Notes under the pieces: model-generated
Databases searched by the model: none
Told to the model about the DNA's origin: nothing
What the model saw: only the letters and a program-made list of their open reading frames with translations
Made by a program: the position numbers and the translations under genes
Assembly: GCA_937958695.1 (NCBI GenBank)
Contig: CALGNK010000013.1
Location: forward strand, 34,144-98,143
DNA from: an uncultured bacterium
Lineage (GTDB): Bacteria; DUMJ01
Direction of reading: 5' to 3'
DNA: 64,000 bases
In this document: positions 34,238 to 42,636 of the stretch, in pieces
How positions within the stretch are numbered: the stretch's first letter is position 1
How the letters are laid out: each line of letters opens with the position of its first letter

Positions 34238-35353
34238 ATGAAAACTCTTTCAAGCAAAGAGAGATTAACTAGATTGTTCGAGGGGAAAGATATAGACAGA
34301 GTTCCCATCTGGTTACTCTTCCCATATCATCCGATAGGATGTTATGTGGATGTGTATAAGATTTCCTCTTATAGACCTGTTTTGGATGCGGTTGAAAGGT
34401 ACGGAGTAGATATATTTGATAGGAGAAACTTTTATACTGGTTTTTGTTTCTCAGCTTCTCCCAAGATAAAAAGGGCCAAAGAGATAATAGAGAAAAAAGA
34501 TGAAGTGATTATAAAAGAAAAGGTCCTTTATAAAGATATAATCTTAGAGCAAAAGAGAGTAATAAAGGATGGAAGGAGTAAAGTTATAAAACCATATATT
34601 CAAGAGATAGAAGATCTTGAGAAGATTCTAAAACTTCCCTATGAGCCTCCTAGACCTGATGTGAGTAGTTTCTTTAGAGAAAAAGAGGAGCTAGGAGATA
34701 GGGGATTGATGATGGTAGATATAGGTGATCCATTAGGGGTTCTATTCCATCTATGTTCTATAGAAGATTTTTGTATATGGTCATTAGAGGAGAGGGATAA
34801 GCTTATCAACTTTTTGGACGTAATATATGAAAGAGTCTTAGAGATGTATAGATACCTTTTGGAAAATAAGGTTGGACCTGTATATTTTATAGTTGGGGCT
34901 GAATTTGCAGGGCCACCGATTGTTTCTCCAAATTATTTTGGTGAACTTTGTGCTAGATATGTAAAAGGAATTGTAGACCTTATAAGGAGTTATGGGATGT
35001 GGTCTATCGTTCATTACCATGGAAATCTGAAGATGATATTAGATGGGATAAAGTATATAAATCCTGATGGCTTACATACCATAGAAGCTCCACCAGTCGG
35101 AGATTGTACTCTGTCTGATGCTAGAAAAGTTTTAGGAGATATGATACTTATAGGTAACATACAGTATGACGATCTTGCTGGTCTAGATGAGACTGATGTA
35201 AGGGAGTTAACTAGGGAAATTTTGAAAGAAGGTATGACGGGTAGATTCATACTTTCTCCTACTGCAGGTCCATATCAGGAATCTATAAGTGAGAGGATGC
35301 AAAGAAATTATATTGCTTTTATTGAAACTGGTATAAAGTATGGAAGATTCTAA
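34238..35353 (+). CDS. Uroporphyrinogen decarboxylase-fold protein of unknown substrate
   Basis: 371 residues from ATG 34238 (GGAG 6-9 nt upstream; the frame opens at 34181 inside a hairpin). The fold is suggested by SSKERLTRLFEGKDIDRVPIW at the start, and GYISHGD-like late motifs HYHGNLKMILDGIKYINPDGLHTIEAP, GDMILIGNIQYDDL and ILSPTAGPYQ. The family includes UroD itself and corrinoid/CoM methyltransferases (MtaA, MtbA). The zinc Cys residues of those methyltransferases are not present: HxH appears instead of HxC, and SPTAG instead of a Cys-containing motif. So neither haem synthesis nor thiol methyl transfer should be assumed. Such proteins commonly sit with sugar oxidoreductases. Confidence 0.8.
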   Translation: MKTLSSKERLTRLFEGKDIDRVPIWLLFPYHPIGCYVDVYKISSYRPVLDAVERYGVDIFDRRNFYTGFCFSASPKIKRAKEIIEKKDEVIIKEKVLYKDIILEQKRVIKDGRSKVIKPYIQEIEDLEKILKLPYEPPRPDVSSFFREKEELGDRGLMMVDIGDPLGVLFHLCSIEDFCIWSLEERDKLINFLDVIYERVLEMYRYLLENKVGPVYFIVGAEFAGPPIVSPNYFGELCARYVKGIVDLIRSYGMWSIVHYHGNLKMILDGIKYINPDGLHTIEAPPVGDCTLSDARKVLGDMILIGNIQYDDLAGLDETDVRELTREILKEGMTGRFILSPTAGPYQESISERMQRNYIAFIETGIKYGRF

Positions 35354-35366
35354 TGGAGGTTAGTCT

Positions 35367-37496
35367 ATGTATAACTATGATGTTATTGTTGTTGGTGGTG
35401 GAATAGCAGGTATCTGTGCAAGTATAAGTGCAGCTAGACTTGGATGCAAGGTTGCTTTAATTCATAACCGTCCAGTTTTAGGTGGAAATTTTAGTAGCGA
35501 GATAAGAGTTCACATATGCGGTGCTGCCGGTGGTGGTCATATGTTTGCTAGAGAATCTGGTATTGTGGACGAGATTGTTACAGAGACAAAGTTTAGTAGT
35601 ATATTTGGCAGAAGTGTCTGGTTAGAGCCCAGTCAAGACATAGTGCTCTTAGACCTCGTTAAGAGAGAGACTAATATAGACCTTTATCTAGAGACTGAGG
35701 CTAAGGAAGCTATTATGGAAAATCCCTCTAAGATAAAGGCTATTAGAGTAGAAAATCAGAGAGGTTCCCTTATACTTTCAGCTATGGTATTTATAGATTG
35801 TAGTGGAGATGGTATTATAGCTCATAGTGCTGGTGCAGAATACAGAATGGGCAGGGAAGGGAAGGATGAATTTGGCGAGTCTTTAGCCCCTGATAAACCT
35901 GACAATTATGTATTAGGTAGTTCTCTCTTGTTTACTACCAAGAGACTAGACCATCCAGTAAAGTTTAATCCTCCAGAATGGGCTTATAGATTTGAAGAGA
36001 AAGACCTTAACTATCGTAGTCATTCCCCTAATGAGTTGAATTATTGGTGGATAGAGTATGGTGGGATGTTAGATACCATAAAGGATAACGATAAGATTAA
36101 AGAAGAACTCACTAAGATCCTATTTGGAGTATGGGATCATATTAAAAATAGGGGGAATCATAAGGCAGAAAATTATGTGTTGGATTGGATCGGACAGGTT
36201 GTTGGCAAGAGAGAGTCTAGAAGATTTATAGGAGATTATATCCTAAATCAAAAAGATGTTGAAGAAGGGACTCTGTTTGAAGATAGGGTAGCCTATGGCG
36301 GCTGGCCTATAGATTTGCATCCTCCAAAGGGTATATTTGATCCAGGTCCTCCTTGCGAACAATATAGATTAAGAGATATATACAGTATCCCATTCAGATG
36401 TCTATACTCTAAGGATATAGAAAATCTAATGTTTGCTGGCAGAAACATAAGTGCAACTCATGTCGCTTTGGGTTCTACGAGAGTTCAGGGGACTTGTGGC
36501 TTGTTGGGTCAAGCTGTAGGTACCGCTAGCTACCTCTGTAAGAAATATGATATATCACCCAGAGAGGTTTACCATAATCATATAAAGGAGCTACAACAAC
36601 TTCTTCTGAGAGAAGATTGCTATATAATTGATATCAAGAATGAGGACGAGAATGATATAGCTAAAAATAGTAAAGTTACTGCAAGTAGCTCTAAGCCTTT
36701 AGAGATAGAAGAATTTAAATACCTTCTTCCAGTTTCTTCCCCTATTGGACAGTCTTTAGTGTTAACTTCTTCTAAAATAGATTCTTTATCATTATATCTT
36801 TCATTAGAAGGAGAGACAGAACTTACACTCTCTGTATATAAAGTCAACTCTCTTAGGGATACAGAGTTAAATAATCTTATAGCCAGCTCTAAGTTAACTA
36901 GAGAAACCTTTGAGGGTTGGGTAGATTTTCATATAAAAAGGGAGATAGAACCAGGTTTTTATCTCTTTAAACTTGAAGGTAATAAGAATTTTTACATAGG
37001 CTTTAATCCACGCTCCTTTCCTGGTATTCAGAGGATTGACTTTTCTACAGAGTTTAAGATAGCCCATGGGGTTTATGCATTTAAGATAGCTCCTATCTCC
37101 TATCCTTATTCTCCAGAAAATGTTGTTAACGGCATATCTAGACCAACATATTATGGTCCAAATCTTTGGATATCGGATAAAGGTTTTCCTCAGAGGATAG
37201 ATATAAACTTCCCTAGAAGAACTATTATAAATACAATCTATCTTACTTTTGATACCTATCTTGATTCTCCAGAGTATCTTAGGGAAGTTCCAGAGCCAGA
37301 GTGTGTTAGAGACTATGTCATTTACTACAAGATTAACGGGGAAGAGAAAAAGCTTTTAGAGATATGGAACAATTATTACAGAAAAAGAAGGCATAGCTTT
37401 AAAGATATTGATTGCGATGGAATATCTATAGAGGTGCTAGCTACAAACGGAGATCCTTATGCTAGGATTTTTGAGGTAAGGGTATATAGATTCTAG
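35367..37496 (+). CDS. FAD-dependent oxidoreductase with C-terminal discoidin-like domain
   Basis: 709 residues, no signal peptide. The N-terminus is an FAD dinucleotide fold (VIVVGGGIAGICASISAARLG), followed by RPVLGGNFSSEIRVHICGA and FIDCSGDGIIAHSAGAEYRMGREG, as in the FAD_oxidored family (PF12831). A late FAD-contacting segment is RNISATHVALGSTRVQGTCGLLGQAVGTA near residue 365-390. Residues about 430-709 are beta-rich and end in a coagulation-factor 5/8-like stretch (NVVNGISRPTYYGPNLWIS, then EVPEPECVRDYVIYYKI). Substrate unknown, probably a carbohydrate-derived compound. It lies 13 nt after the UroD-like gene, and its stop shares bases with the stop of the convergent Gfo/Idh gene. Confidence 0.85.
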   Translation: MYNYDVIVVGGGIAGICASISAARLGCKVALIHNRPVLGGNFSSEIRVHICGAAGGGHMFARESGIVDEIVTETKFSSIFGRSVWLEPSQDIVLLDLVKRETNIDLYLETEAKEAIMENPSKIKAIRVENQRGSLILSAMVFIDCSGDGIIAHSAGAEYRMGREGKDEFGESLAPDKPDNYVLGSSLLFTTKRLDHPVKFNPPEWAYRFEEKDLNYRSHSPNELNYWWIEYGGMLDTIKDNDKIKEELTKILFGVWDHIKNRGNHKAENYVLDWIGQVVGKRESRRFIGDYILNQKDVEEGTLFEDRVAYGGWPIDLHPPKGIFDPGPPCEQYRLRDIYSIPFRCLYSKDIENLMFAGRNISATHVALGSTRVQGTCGLLGQAVGTASYLCKKYDISPREVYHNHIKELQQLLLREDCYIIDIKNEDENDIAKNSKVTASSSKPLEIEEFKYLLPVSSPIGQSLVLTSSKIDSLSLYLSLEGETELTLSVYKVNSLRDTELNNLIASSKLTRETFEGWVDFHIKREIEPGFYLFKLEGNKNFYIGFNPRSFPGIQRIDFSTEFKIAHGVYAFKIAPISYPYSPENVVNGISRPTYYGPNLWISDKGFPQRIDINFPRRTIINTIYLTFDTYLDSPEYLREVPEPECVRDYVIYYKINGEEKKLLEIWNNYYRKRRHSFKDIDCDGISIEVLATNGDPYARIFEVRVYRF

Positions 37497-38500
37497 TGTA
37501 TCCTTACCTCCTTCTCTTCTTCTATAGACTTATGTATACCCGATACTATCCTAGTAACCTCTACCCCATCCTCTAGGCTGGCTATTATTGGTTTGTTGTT
37601 CTCTATGGCATCTATAAATGAGTCTAACATCCATATAGGTGCACCTGTAAGTCTATTGTGTATATCCGCCCATAAGGTAGGCATCCCAGCAAAGTAGTAC
37701 TTTTCGCTTGCATTTGTTATTACGGAGTTTGTAAAGTCTATATTGGAGTAGCCTTTTTCTCCATATATCTCAAATTTAAATTGAGCGATAAATGGTATAC
37801 TCTCTGGAAGTATCCATGATGAGAAGATATGAGCTATGCTACCATCTTCAAATCTTAGGCTAGCGTCAATCATATCATATGTATCTATACCTTTCTTCTT
37901 TAAGACGTTCTTTATTCCTCTAGCATCTACAGATCTTACCATCTTTTTAGTCAACCAAAGTGCCATATCTACGCAATGGCTCATTAAAAACCATCCAGGG
38001 GAAGATTTATTTGCCCAGCTTATCATCTGTGTTGGAACATAGATAGAATCGTTCAAAGTTATCCTCATACCATAGATGTCTCCAAACTCTCCACTATTTA
38101 TTGACTCTCTAACCATAACAAAAGGGGCATTCCATCTATTTTCAAATGCTACCTGAGCCTTTATATTCTTTTCTTTAGATTTCTCTAATATCTTCTCTGC
38201 TTCTTCTACATCCATTGTTAATGGTTTTTCTACCATTACATGAAATCCTCTCTCTATTGCCATTAAAGTTGGTTCAGTATGGGCAAAATCGGGGGTTGCT
38301 ATTATAACTGCATCTAAGTCTTTATCTAGAAGTTCTTTGTAATCTACTGTACCATTAACACCAAAGAAATTTTCTGCTCCTTTAAGATTCTTAGGATTAA
38401 TATCAGCAAATCCAACTAATTTAGCATTAGGATTCTGTAGTATTGCTCTTCCATATAGCCTACCTCTTATACCCATTCCAATAATTCCTACTCGAACCAT
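37493..38500 (-). CDS. Gfo/Idh/MocA-family NAD(P)-dependent dehydrogenase
   Basis: 335 residues. N-terminal Rossmann GIIGMGIRGRLYGRAI and ADINPKNLK, then DAVIIATPDFAHTEPTLMAIERGFHVMVEKPLTMDVEEA with the conserved EKP lysine. The C-terminal domain includes HCVDMALWLTKK with the catalytic-region His/Asp. Family members oxidise or reduce sugars and inositols; the substrate is not readable. GGAGG lies upstream of ATG, and the gene follows the 612-residue secreted protein on the minus strand by 36 nt. Confidence 0.9.
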   Translation of the reverse strand: MVRVGIIGMGIRGRLYGRAILQNPNAKLVGFADINPKNLKGAENFFGVNGTVDYKELLDKDLDAVIIATPDFAHTEPTLMAIERGFHVMVEKPLTMDVEEAEKILEKSKEKNIKAQVAFENRWNAPFVMVRESINSGEFGDIYGMRITLNDSIYVPTQMISWANKSSPGWFLMSHCVDMALWLTKKMVRSVDARGIKNVLKKKGIDTYDMIDASLRFEDGSIAHIFSSWILPESIPFIAQFKFEIYGEKGYSNIDFTNSVITNASEKYYFAGMPTLWADIHNRLTGAPIWMLDSFIDAIENNKPIIASLEDGVEVTRIVSGIHKSIEEEKEVRIH

Positions 38501-38536
38501 AATTATCTCCTCCTTCTAGAAGATTATGAAATTATT

Positions 38537-40375
38537 TTATATCTTAAACCTTGTCCAATACATATCCGAAAGTATCGCATACTTCATGATTACTTCTTTT
38601 ACCTCTTGATTTGCTATATATCTCTCTTTCGTTTCAAAAGTATAAATTACCTGAATAAGTAACTCATTCTCCCCTGAAGTAAGATGCCCCTCAAGAAGTT
38701 TTTTGACCTCATCTAGCTTTACTGTTATTATAGAACGTTTATTAGGTTCGATCGACACTGGAGCTTCAATATGCTCTAAGAGTTGCCATCTTAACTTATT
38801 ACTAGGCCTTATATAAACTTCTATAGCATATCTATTAGCCCCAGCATAATATCTTAAGTCTGCATTAGAAGGAATATCTTTAGAACTCTTAGAAACATCA
38901 AACCAGGTAATTTGGGGACTCCTTAAAGCTATAGATATACTTATAGGGGCATTACCTCTAATGTTTATATCATCTATAGAGATAGGTGTAGAACCGTAGG
39001 GTGGCTTTGGATCATCCTTCCCAAAGTAAAACATATATACATCTGGAGATGCATCGAAGTAGAATGGCCAAGATATATCTGAAGGTAATGGAGCTGGAGA
39101 AATTATAAAACTATCTGTTACCTCTAGATCGTCTTTTGAGAATCTTGTAATTCCAGCTAATTCAACCTTTATCTTTCCCTTTCCTATTCTCTTAGGTCTT
39201 TCAAACCATACCCTATAATTATCTACATCCTTTATGATTATACTAAAGATTCTAAGAGGCTCATTATTAAAATATACCTTGATAGTTGAATTATCATCAA
39301 TAAGGTCTAATCTTACATAGCTCTTTATGTCTATATACATAAGGTCCTGTTCTAGTCTTGAAAATTCTCTCTTTACACCAGCTGGCTTTAATATAGAAAC
39401 CCTTTTAGGATAAAATGCTCCTAGATCAAAGACATTATTAAAAGCTACCGATTTGACAAATATATTATTCTCTCTATTTCTATCAGAGAATAAATGATAA
39501 TAGCTAGTGTTTGCTTTTTTATCTATCTCTTCATCAAAACTGACAATAACATCAAATTCACCAGTAATATCTATACCTGATAGTGGATATTTGCTTATAA
39601 ATGGCAGTTCAACCTGAGCCTTTGACCCGAATGTATATTCTCCTATTTTCAATTCTCCAATAGGTTCCATCTGTAGGTAGAAAGACTTACCATCTTTTTT
39701 CCTGACCAACTTTATTTGCACTAAAGATTCATTTATCTTTTTGTTATCGCCATACAAGATAGGATACGTATCCCCTATATTTTCTATTAGAAGAGAAGCT
39801 TTGATCTTTCTCTTATAATAAGGATCTCTATCATAGCCTAAGAATTCAATCTTAACGTCTTTAATAGCCAAATCAGCTATCTTGGGTTTCCATAAGAAGT
39901 CATGCTTATAGGAGAATCTAGAGTACTCACTCCCTTCTTCTCCTTTAATATAAACATATACCGATATTTGATTTGATGTATTAAGAGTTACCTTTCCCTC
40001 ATCAATTGCAATGAAGACGTCTTTCGTAGAAGTTTTATATACTAAATTTATACTCTGTCCAGGCATGATAGAGGTATTTTCAGGAGGGTTTTCTAGTATT
40101 AACTTTGGAATCCAACCTTTGTCCAAGTTACTACGAATAACTATTTCTATCGTATAATTGGTAAGAGTCATGGTCTTTTCACTATTATTTTTTAACCGTA
40201 TAGTAAATCTCATTGGGATCTCGTTAGATACAGTAGCCTCTTCTACAATAACCTTATATGGTAGTTGAATAGGAAAACTCGGTAATTTAGGCTCTTTTTT
40301 ATCCTGAGCAAGAGCCAGATTTAGACTAATAAATAAGATAACTAGAATAAAGAGAGATAGAATCTTTCTAAACAT
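38537..40375 (-). CDS. Secreted beta-rich protein of unknown function
   Basis: 612 residues, not recognised. A Sec signal occupies residues 1-23 (MFRKILSL, hydrophobic core, LALAQ); no lipobox. The remainder has alternating hydrophobic/polar strands and repeated themes of the kind VEFLGYDRDPYYKRKIKASLLIENIGD and NEIPMRFTIRLKNNSEKTMTLTNY, suggesting several immunoglobulin-like or CARDB-like beta-sandwich modules (about residues 30-170, 170-310, 330-420, 430-610). No catalytic motif or C-terminal anchor is evident. It heads a two-gene minus-strand unit with the Gfo/Idh gene and has its own promoter. AGGAGG lies 8-9 nt before ATG. Confidence 0.75.
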   Translation of the reverse strand: MFRKILSLFILVILFISLNLALAQDKKEPKLPSFPIQLPYKVIVEEATVSNEIPMRFTIRLKNNSEKTMTLTNYTIEIVIRSNLDKGWIPKLILENPPENTSIMPGQSINLVYKTSTKDVFIAIDEGKVTLNTSNQISVYVYIKGEEGSEYSRFSYKHDFLWKPKIADLAIKDVKIEFLGYDRDPYYKRKIKASLLIENIGDTYPILYGDNKKINESLVQIKLVRKKDGKSFYLQMEPIGELKIGEYTFGSKAQVELPFISKYPLSGIDITGEFDVIVSFDEEIDKKANTSYYHLFSDRNRENNIFVKSVAFNNVFDLGAFYPKRVSILKPAGVKREFSRLEQDLMYIDIKSYVRLDLIDDNSTIKVYFNNEPLRIFSIIIKDVDNYRVWFERPKRIGKGKIKVELAGITRFSKDDLEVTDSFIISPAPLPSDISWPFYFDASPDVYMFYFGKDDPKPPYGSTPISIDDINIRGNAPISISIALRSPQITWFDVSKSSKDIPSNADLRYYAGANRYAIEVYIRPSNKLRWQLLEHIEAPVSIEPNKRSIITVKLDEVKKLLEGHLTSGENELLIQVIYTFETKERYIANQEVKEVIMKYAILSDMYWTRFKI

Positions 40376-40433
40376 ATAGATAACCTCCTAATTTTAAAAT
40401 TTATAGTCATAAAATAAATTACTCCCTGTAGAT

Positions 40434-40463
40434 ATTATAAACATAATACCTCAGGACTTACAA
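40434..40463 (-). promoter_or_regulatory. Promoter of the secreted protein gene
   Basis: Minus strand TTGTAA (40463-40458), 18-nt spacer, TATAAT (40439-40434), about 60 nt before the ATG at 40375. Confidence 0.55.
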
Positions 40464-40524
40464 GATTTCGTAATTGTTGTAGTTATTCCAAAAACAGAGA
40501 TTGCCTGTCTTATCATGATAAATG

Positions 40525-40533
40525 TGTTATAAT
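40525..40533 (+). promoter_or_regulatory. Extended -10 promoter of the MalK-like/lon gene set
   Basis: TGTTATAAT: TATAAT at 40528-40533 with TG one base upstream. A TTGCCT at 40501 is 21 nt away, too far for a standard -35, so this is an extended-10-type promoter, 35 nt before the ATG. Confidence 0.5.
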
Positions 40534-40567
40534 TAAAATAGATTTTAGTTAATCTTGAGGTTTTTAT

Positions 40568-41725
40568 ATGTCTAGTGTGAGATTAGAGAATGTCACTAAG
40601 GTCTTTAGGTCAGACTTAGGTTCTTTTAGAGGGAAAAGGCTTATAAAATTAGAAAGTGGAAGTCTCTTATCTACCGATGCCCCTGTAACTGCCCTAGATG
40701 AAGTTAGTATTGAAGTTCATCAAGGAGAAGTATTGTCAGTCTTAGGTCCTTCTGGCTGTGGAAAGAGTACCCTTTTAAGAATTATTGCTGGTTTGATAGA
40801 ACCAGATTCTGGCCATGTATATTTTGATGATAGATGTGTTGATGGTATGTCCCCTAGACATAGAAGAGTTGGTTTTGTTTTCCAAAACTATGCACTTTAT
40901 CCTCATATGACTTCAAAAGGAAATATTATTTTTAATCTCCTATTGAGAAGATTTCCTGACAAGGAGATTGAAGAGAGGGTAAGATATACTTCAAATGTTC
41001 TAGGGGTTGGTTTTGATGCCTTGCTTTCTAGAAGGCCTGGAACTCTCTCTAGTGGTCAGAAACAGAGGGTTGCCTTAGGAAGATGTATAATAAGGAATCC
41101 TTCTGTATTCCTCTTAGATGAACCATTATCTGACCTTGATGCAAAACTTAGGGAAACTACTAGGGTGGAATTGAAAAGATTATTAAGACATTTTGGTATA
41201 ACTACTATTTATGTTACACACGATCAAAAAGAAGCTATATCTCTAGGGCATAGATTGGTTATAATGAGACAGGGAAAGATTATACAGCAAGGAACATTTG
41301 ATGAGATATACAATAATCCTTATAATGTATTTGTAGCTGGTTTTTTAGGTTCTCCACCTTTAAGTCTTATAAGAGGAAAAGTGATTGATAATATATTTTA
41401 TGGGGGTGGGATAAGATTTCCTACGAAAGGTCTTTTAGGGGAGGTTATAGGAGGCGTAAAGGCTGAAGACATAATAGAGGGGGACGATTTTAGAGGAATA
41501 GTAGAGGTTAGTGAGCCAAATCCTTCCGAGAAGTCCCAGGTTGTTACTGTTAGGATTAAAGATAATATCCGCATTAAACTTAGAAGAAGTTTGGACTATA
41601 TATTAGAAGCAGGTGAAATAGTTAGTTTCTCAGTAAAGAGGATGTACTTCTTTGATCCTATCACTGAACTGTTAATAAAGATTATAGAGAATAAGGAGGT
41701 GTTAACAAATGAGTATAATACGTAG
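40568..41725 (+). CDS. MalK/UgpC-like ABC transporter ATP-binding protein without partner permeases
   Basis: 385 residues. Walker A GPSGCGKSTLLRI, Q-loop FQNYALYPHM, signature LSSGQKQRVALGRCI (consensus LSGGQ has one change, G to S), Walker B VFLLDEPLSDLDAKLR, H-loop THDQKEA. A C-terminal TOBE/OB region follows from about residue 260, typical of CUT1 sugar ATPases. The N-terminus has an unusual 20-25 residue insertion (SFRGKRLIKLESGSLLSTDAP) between strands 1 and 2. No permease or binding protein adjoins it, so it may serve several sugar importers. It ends 17 nt into the next gene. Confidence 0.88.
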   Translation: MSSVRLENVTKVFRSDLGSFRGKRLIKLESGSLLSTDAPVTALDEVSIEVHQGEVLSVLGPSGCGKSTLLRIIAGLIEPDSGHVYFDDRCVDGMSPRHRRVGFVFQNYALYPHMTSKGNIIFNLLLRRFPDKEIEERVRYTSNVLGVGFDALLSRRPGTLSSGQKQRVALGRCIIRNPSVFLLDEPLSDLDAKLRETTRVELKRLLRHFGITTIYVTHDQKEAISLGHRLVIMRQGKIIQQGTFDEIYNNPYNVFVAGFLGSPPLSLIRGKVIDNIFYGGGIRFPTKGLLGEVIGGVKAEDIIEGDDFRGIVEVSEPNPSEKSQVVTVRIKDNIRIKLRRSLDYILEAGEIVSFSVKRMYFFDPITELLIKIIENKEVLTNEYNT

Positions 41726-42209
41726 ACAGATAAGAGAAACAACAGAGCATCTAGATGATCCTTATATAGATGGGGTTGAGTACCATGACCCGAATGTATG
41801 CCCTTCTTGTGGAGTCGTTTATAATAAGAAACAGTGGCAATTTATAGATATAAAACAGATAAAACTTGATAAAAATGATTATATCGGTAACGCCAAGTGT
41901 CCAGCATGTAGAAAGATAGAAGACCATTATCCGATGGGTCTGGTTGAACTTTCTGGTAAATTTATAGATAGTCATAAGGAAGAGATAGTGAACCTGATTA
42001 AGAATGAGGAAACAAGAGAGAAGGAGAAGAATCCATTGGGAAGAATTATGAGTATAGAGGATAAGGATGGTAAGATATGTATAGAGACAACAAATGAGGC
42101 TCTTGCTCTAAGAATAGGTAGAGCGGTATTTAAAGCCTTTAAGGGTGAGATTGAGTATAAATTTAGCGAGACGCAGAAGTTGGTTCGTGTTCTTTGGAGG
42201 AGGGAGTAA
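41709..42209 (+). CDS. BCAM0308-type zinc-ribbon protein
   Basis: 166 residues. Two CxxC pairs (CPSCGVVY near residue 32 and CPACRK near residue 62) form a probable zinc ribbon; the second half (GRIMSIEDKDGKICIETTNEALALRIGRAVFKAFKGEIEYKF) looks like an RNA- or translation-related alpha/beta domain with similarity to NMD3-like sequences. The family is usually described as BCAM0308 and lacks a known function. AAGGAGGTG precedes the ATG by 7 nt. Immediately upstream of hsp20 and lon, suggesting a link to protein quality control. Confidence 0.72.
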   Translation: MSIIRRQIRETTEHLDDPYIDGVEYHDPNVCPSCGVVYNKKQWQFIDIKQIKLDKNDYIGNAKCPACRKIEDHYPMGLVELSGKFIDSHKEEIVNLIKNEETREKEKNPLGRIMSIEDKDGKICIETTNEALALRIGRAVFKAFKGEIEYKFSETQKLVRVLWRRE

Positions 42210-42213
42210 TCTC

Positions 42214-42636
42214 ATGGCTAATTGGAGACCCATTAATTTTTCTGATGATTTTTGGAAGATGGACAGAGAAGTACAGCAATTTATGGAGTGTATCTTTGGC
42301 TCTTATTCCTGGAAACCTTCTGTAGATGTTTATGAGACAGATAAAGAGATTGTTGTTTTAGTAGAAATAGCTGGAGTTAATAAGGAAGATGTAGAAGTTT
42401 TTATTCAAGGGAATATAGTTACTATAAGAGGAAATAGAAAAGAACCAGATATAAATAGAAAAGAGGCTTATTATCAGATGGAGATAAATTATGGAGTTTT
42501 TGAGAGGGTAATCCCTTTACCGACATTTGTTAGAGAGGAAGAAGCTAAGGCCTCTTTTCAGAATGGGATATTAAAGATTGTCTTTCCTAAGACAACAAAG
42601 GTTACAAATATACCAATAGAGGAGGGGAATGTATGA
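42214..42636 (+). CDS. Hsp20/alpha-crystallin small heat shock protein
   Basis: ATP-independent holdase. 140 residues from ATG 42214; GGAGGAGGGAG precedes it at proper spacing, while the longer frame beginning at 42145 lies inside the previous gene. The alpha-crystallin domain spans about residues 30-135: PSVDVYETDKEIVVLVEIAGVNKEDVEVFI, IRGNRK, YGVFERVIPLP and the AxxxNGIL motif (ASFQNGILKIVFPK) are all present. Its stop overlaps the lon ATG by 4 nt. No CIRCE element was seen upstream. Confidence 0.95.
   Translation: MANWRPINFSDDFWKMDREVQQFMECIFGSYSWKPSVDVYETDKEIVVLVEIAGVNKEDVEVFIQGNIVTIRGNRKEPDINRKEAYYQMEINYGVFERVIPLPTFVREEEAKASFQNGILKIVFPKTTKVTNIPIEEGNV

Noticed and set aside
34238-35353. 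Haem-pathway hemE
   Set aside because: Lacks the UroD N-terminal substrate motif and lies with catabolic genes; only the fold is shared.
42100-42214. CIRCE/HrcA operator before hsp20-lon
   Set aside because: No TTAGCACTC/GAGTGCTAA inverted repeat found.
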